Source: Acidimicrobiia bacterium
GTDB taxonomy: Bacteria; Actinomycetota; Acidimicrobiia; Spongiisociales; UBA5794
Assembly: GCA_026985095.1 (NCBI GenBank)
Contig: JALSQW010000007.1
Span: forward strand, 1 to 64,000
Direction of reading: 5' to 3'
DNA: 64,000 bases
The notes beneath the pieces were generated by a model. That model made no database searches and was not told where the DNA came from. It saw only the letters and a list, made by a program, of their open reading frames with translations. Below are positions 62,683 to 64,000 of the stretch, one piece after another; position 1 is the stretch's first letter, and every line of letters begins with the position of its first letter. Made by a program: the position numbers and the translations under genes.

Positions 62683-64000
62683 ATGGACACCACCGGACGC
62701 CTCGGACCGCAGGACCGCATCGCCGCCATCGAGACCATGACCACGACCGAACTCGACGTGCTCGTGATCGGCGGAGGGATCACCGGCGTCGGCTGCGCCG
62801 TCGACGCCGCGACCAGGGGACTGTCGGTCGGTCTGATCGAACAACGCGACCTGGCCTCGGGCACCTCGTCGCGGTCGTCCAAGCTCATCCATGGCGGCCT
62901 CCGCTACCTCGAACAGTTCGACGTCCACCTCGTCAAGGAGGCGCTGCGTGAGCGCAGCCTCCTCCTGCGAGAGCTGGCCCCCCACCTCGTCCATCCCGTG
63001 CCGTTCGTCTATCCGCTGCGCCATCCGGTCTGGGAACGGGCGTACGTCGGGACCGGCATCATGATGTACGACCTCCTGGCAGCCACGGGAGGCAACCCGC
63101 TCCCCTGGCACCGGCATCTGTCCAAGCGACGCCTCCTGACCGAGTTCCCGTCGCTCGATCCCGACGCCTTCATCGGCGGCATCGAGTACTGGGACGCTCA
63201 GACCGACGATGCCCGCTACGTCACTGCCCTCGCCCGCACGGCGGCCCGATTCGACGCCGCGATCGCCACCAGTGTCAAGGCCGTCGGGTTGCTCCGCGAC
63301 GGCGGAGCCGTGGTCGGTGTCCACGCCGTCGACCTCGAGGACGGGCGGCCCCTCAGGATCTCATCTCGGGCGGTGATCAACGCCACCGGCGTGTGGACCG
63401 ACGACATCGAAGAGCTCGCCGGTGACACCCAGAAGCTCGTCGCCGCGTCGAAGGGTATCCACCTCGTCGTCCCCGGCGACCGGATCGACGCCAAGGTCGG
63501 GCTCATCACCAAGACCGAGAAGAGCGTCCTGTTCGTCATCCCCTGGGACCGGCACTGGCTCATCGGAACGACCGACACTCCCTGGACGCTGCACCGCGCC
63601 CACCCAGCCGCCAGCCGCACCGACATCGAGTACCTCCTCGAGCACGTCAACCGCCTCCTCGCCCACCCCCTGACCGAGGACGACATCGTCGGCGTCTACG
63701 CCGGGCTCCGCCCACTGGTCGCCGGCAACGCCGAGAAGACCGAGAAGCTGTCGAGGGAGCACGTCGTCGTGAGCCCCGCGCCCGGGTTGTTCACCATCGC
63801 CGGCGGGAAGTACACGACCTACCGCGTCATGGCGCAGGACGCCATCGACGTGGCCACACGGGACTTCGGCCACGTGGCGCCGTCGGTGACCGATCGGGTC
63901 CCCGTCCACGGCGCCGACGGCTACGTCGCCCTGTGGAACGCCAGACGACGGCTCGCCCGCGAGCACGACCTTCCCGTCGAACAGGTGGAGCGTCTCCTCA
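62683..64000 (+). CDS. glpD: Aerobic glycerol-3-phosphate dehydrogenase, partial (3' end off window)
   Basis: Absent from the ORF track because it has no stop in the window. The 439 visible codons encode an FAD-dependent glycerol-3-phosphate dehydrogenase that passes electrons to the quinone pool. FAD motif VLVIGGGITGVGCAVDAATRG, GTSSRSSKLIHGGLRYLEQFD, LFVIPWDRHWLIGTTDTPW and TIAGGKYTTYRVMAQDA are family signatures. The C-terminal domain is cut off by the window end. The start at ATG 62683 is supported by the adjacent -10 box. It supplies dihydroxyacetone phosphate, which FbaB can use. Confidence 0.93.
   Translation, partial: MDTTGRLGPQDRIAAIETMTTTELDVLVIGGGITGVGCAVDAATRGLSVGLIEQRDLASGTSSRSSKLIHGGLRYLEQFDVHLVKEALRERSLLLRELAPHLVHPVPFVYPLRHPVWERAYVGTGIMMYDLLAATGGNPLPWHRHLSKRRLLTEFPSLDPDAFIGGIEYWDAQTDDARYVTALARTAARFDAAIATSVKAVGLLRDGGAVVGVHAVDLEDGRPLRISSRAVINATGVWTDDIEELAGDTQKLVAASKGIHLVVPGDRIDAKVGLITKTEKSVLFVIPWDRHWLIGTTDTPWTLHRAHPAASRTDIEYLLEHVNRLLAHPLTEDDIVGVYAGLRPLVAGNAEKTEKLSREHVVVSPAPGLFTIAGGKYTTYRVMAQDAIDVATRDFGHVAPSVTDRVPVHGADGYVALWNARRRLAREHDLPVEQVERLL

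Overview
This 64 kb window is high-GC (roughly two-thirds G+C by eye), densely coded bacterial chromosome. The protein set suggests an actinobacterium outside the classic Streptomyces/Mycobacterium groups, most likely an Acidimicrobiia-type lineage (inference): a DivIVA-led giant coiled-coil protein, an ATP-type PEP carboxykinase, many Thr/Pro-rich lipoproteins, and at least eleven genes whose start codon lies 6-7 nt after a TAnnnT -10 box (leaderless transcripts). One tRNA (Lys, TTT) is present. No rRNA, CRISPR array or intact insertion sequence was seen.

Region 1 (0-5.4 kb) holds a partial lipoprotein, a secreted TolB-like/FG-GAP-like protein, a small membrane protein coupled to an ABC-F (Uup-like) ATPase, and a LysR regulator. 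Region 2 (5.4-20.7 kb) looks like an anaerobic island. A YjjI-type glycyl radical enzyme with its YjjW activase is divergent from the LysR gene. Next comes a fused Fe-S/molybdopterin xanthine dehydrogenase of the selenium-dependent type, then, after an interruption, the end of a purine-nucleoside-type ABC ATPase, a short SsnA-like amidohydrolase, a short YgfK-like oxidoreductase and a Fur/PerR-type regulator. The interruption is a decayed gene fragment plus a 1,897-residue surface protein (beta-helix/FHA-like regions, Cys repeats, eight PKD domains, C-terminal membrane anchor). A transporter gene appears to have been truncated there.

Region 3 (20.8-35.6 kb) is mixed housekeeping and envelope genes: VOC protein, lipoproteins, DM13 protein, RmuC, a Tat-exported amidase, a second exoprotein sharing the C-terminal FG-GAP-like module of region 1, flavin reductase-like protein, zinc-ribbon protein, DUF805, thiolase, membrane proteins, a META-domain lipoprotein, tRNA-Lys, an ArsR-ROK kinase operon, a DUF1330 protein and a cytochrome P450. 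Region 4 (35.7-41.9 kb) has a SHOCT protein, a Met-rich secreted protein, an OmpR-type two-component pair whose sensor loop is also Met-rich (possible copper/silver response), a DUF3179 lipoprotein, a dienelactone-hydrolase-like enzyme and an Xaa-Pro aminopeptidase.

Region 5 (41.9-53.5 kb) is a divergent myo-inositol catabolic locus: iolD, a 2-hydroxyacid dehydrogenase and a LacI regulator on the minus strand; iolG, iolE-like, a sugar ABC transporter, iolC, iolB and an ACT-domain gene on the plus strand. A perfect 14-bp LacI-type palindrome sits between the divergent promoters. iolA and iolJ are not in the window. Region 6 (53.5-64 kb) carries a 1,524-residue DivIVA-domain coiled-coil protein, then gluconeogenic genes (ATP-PEPCK, FbaB-type aldolase, phosphosugar mutase) and, divergently, glpD running off the end. 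These could turn inositol or glycerol carbon into hexose phosphates.
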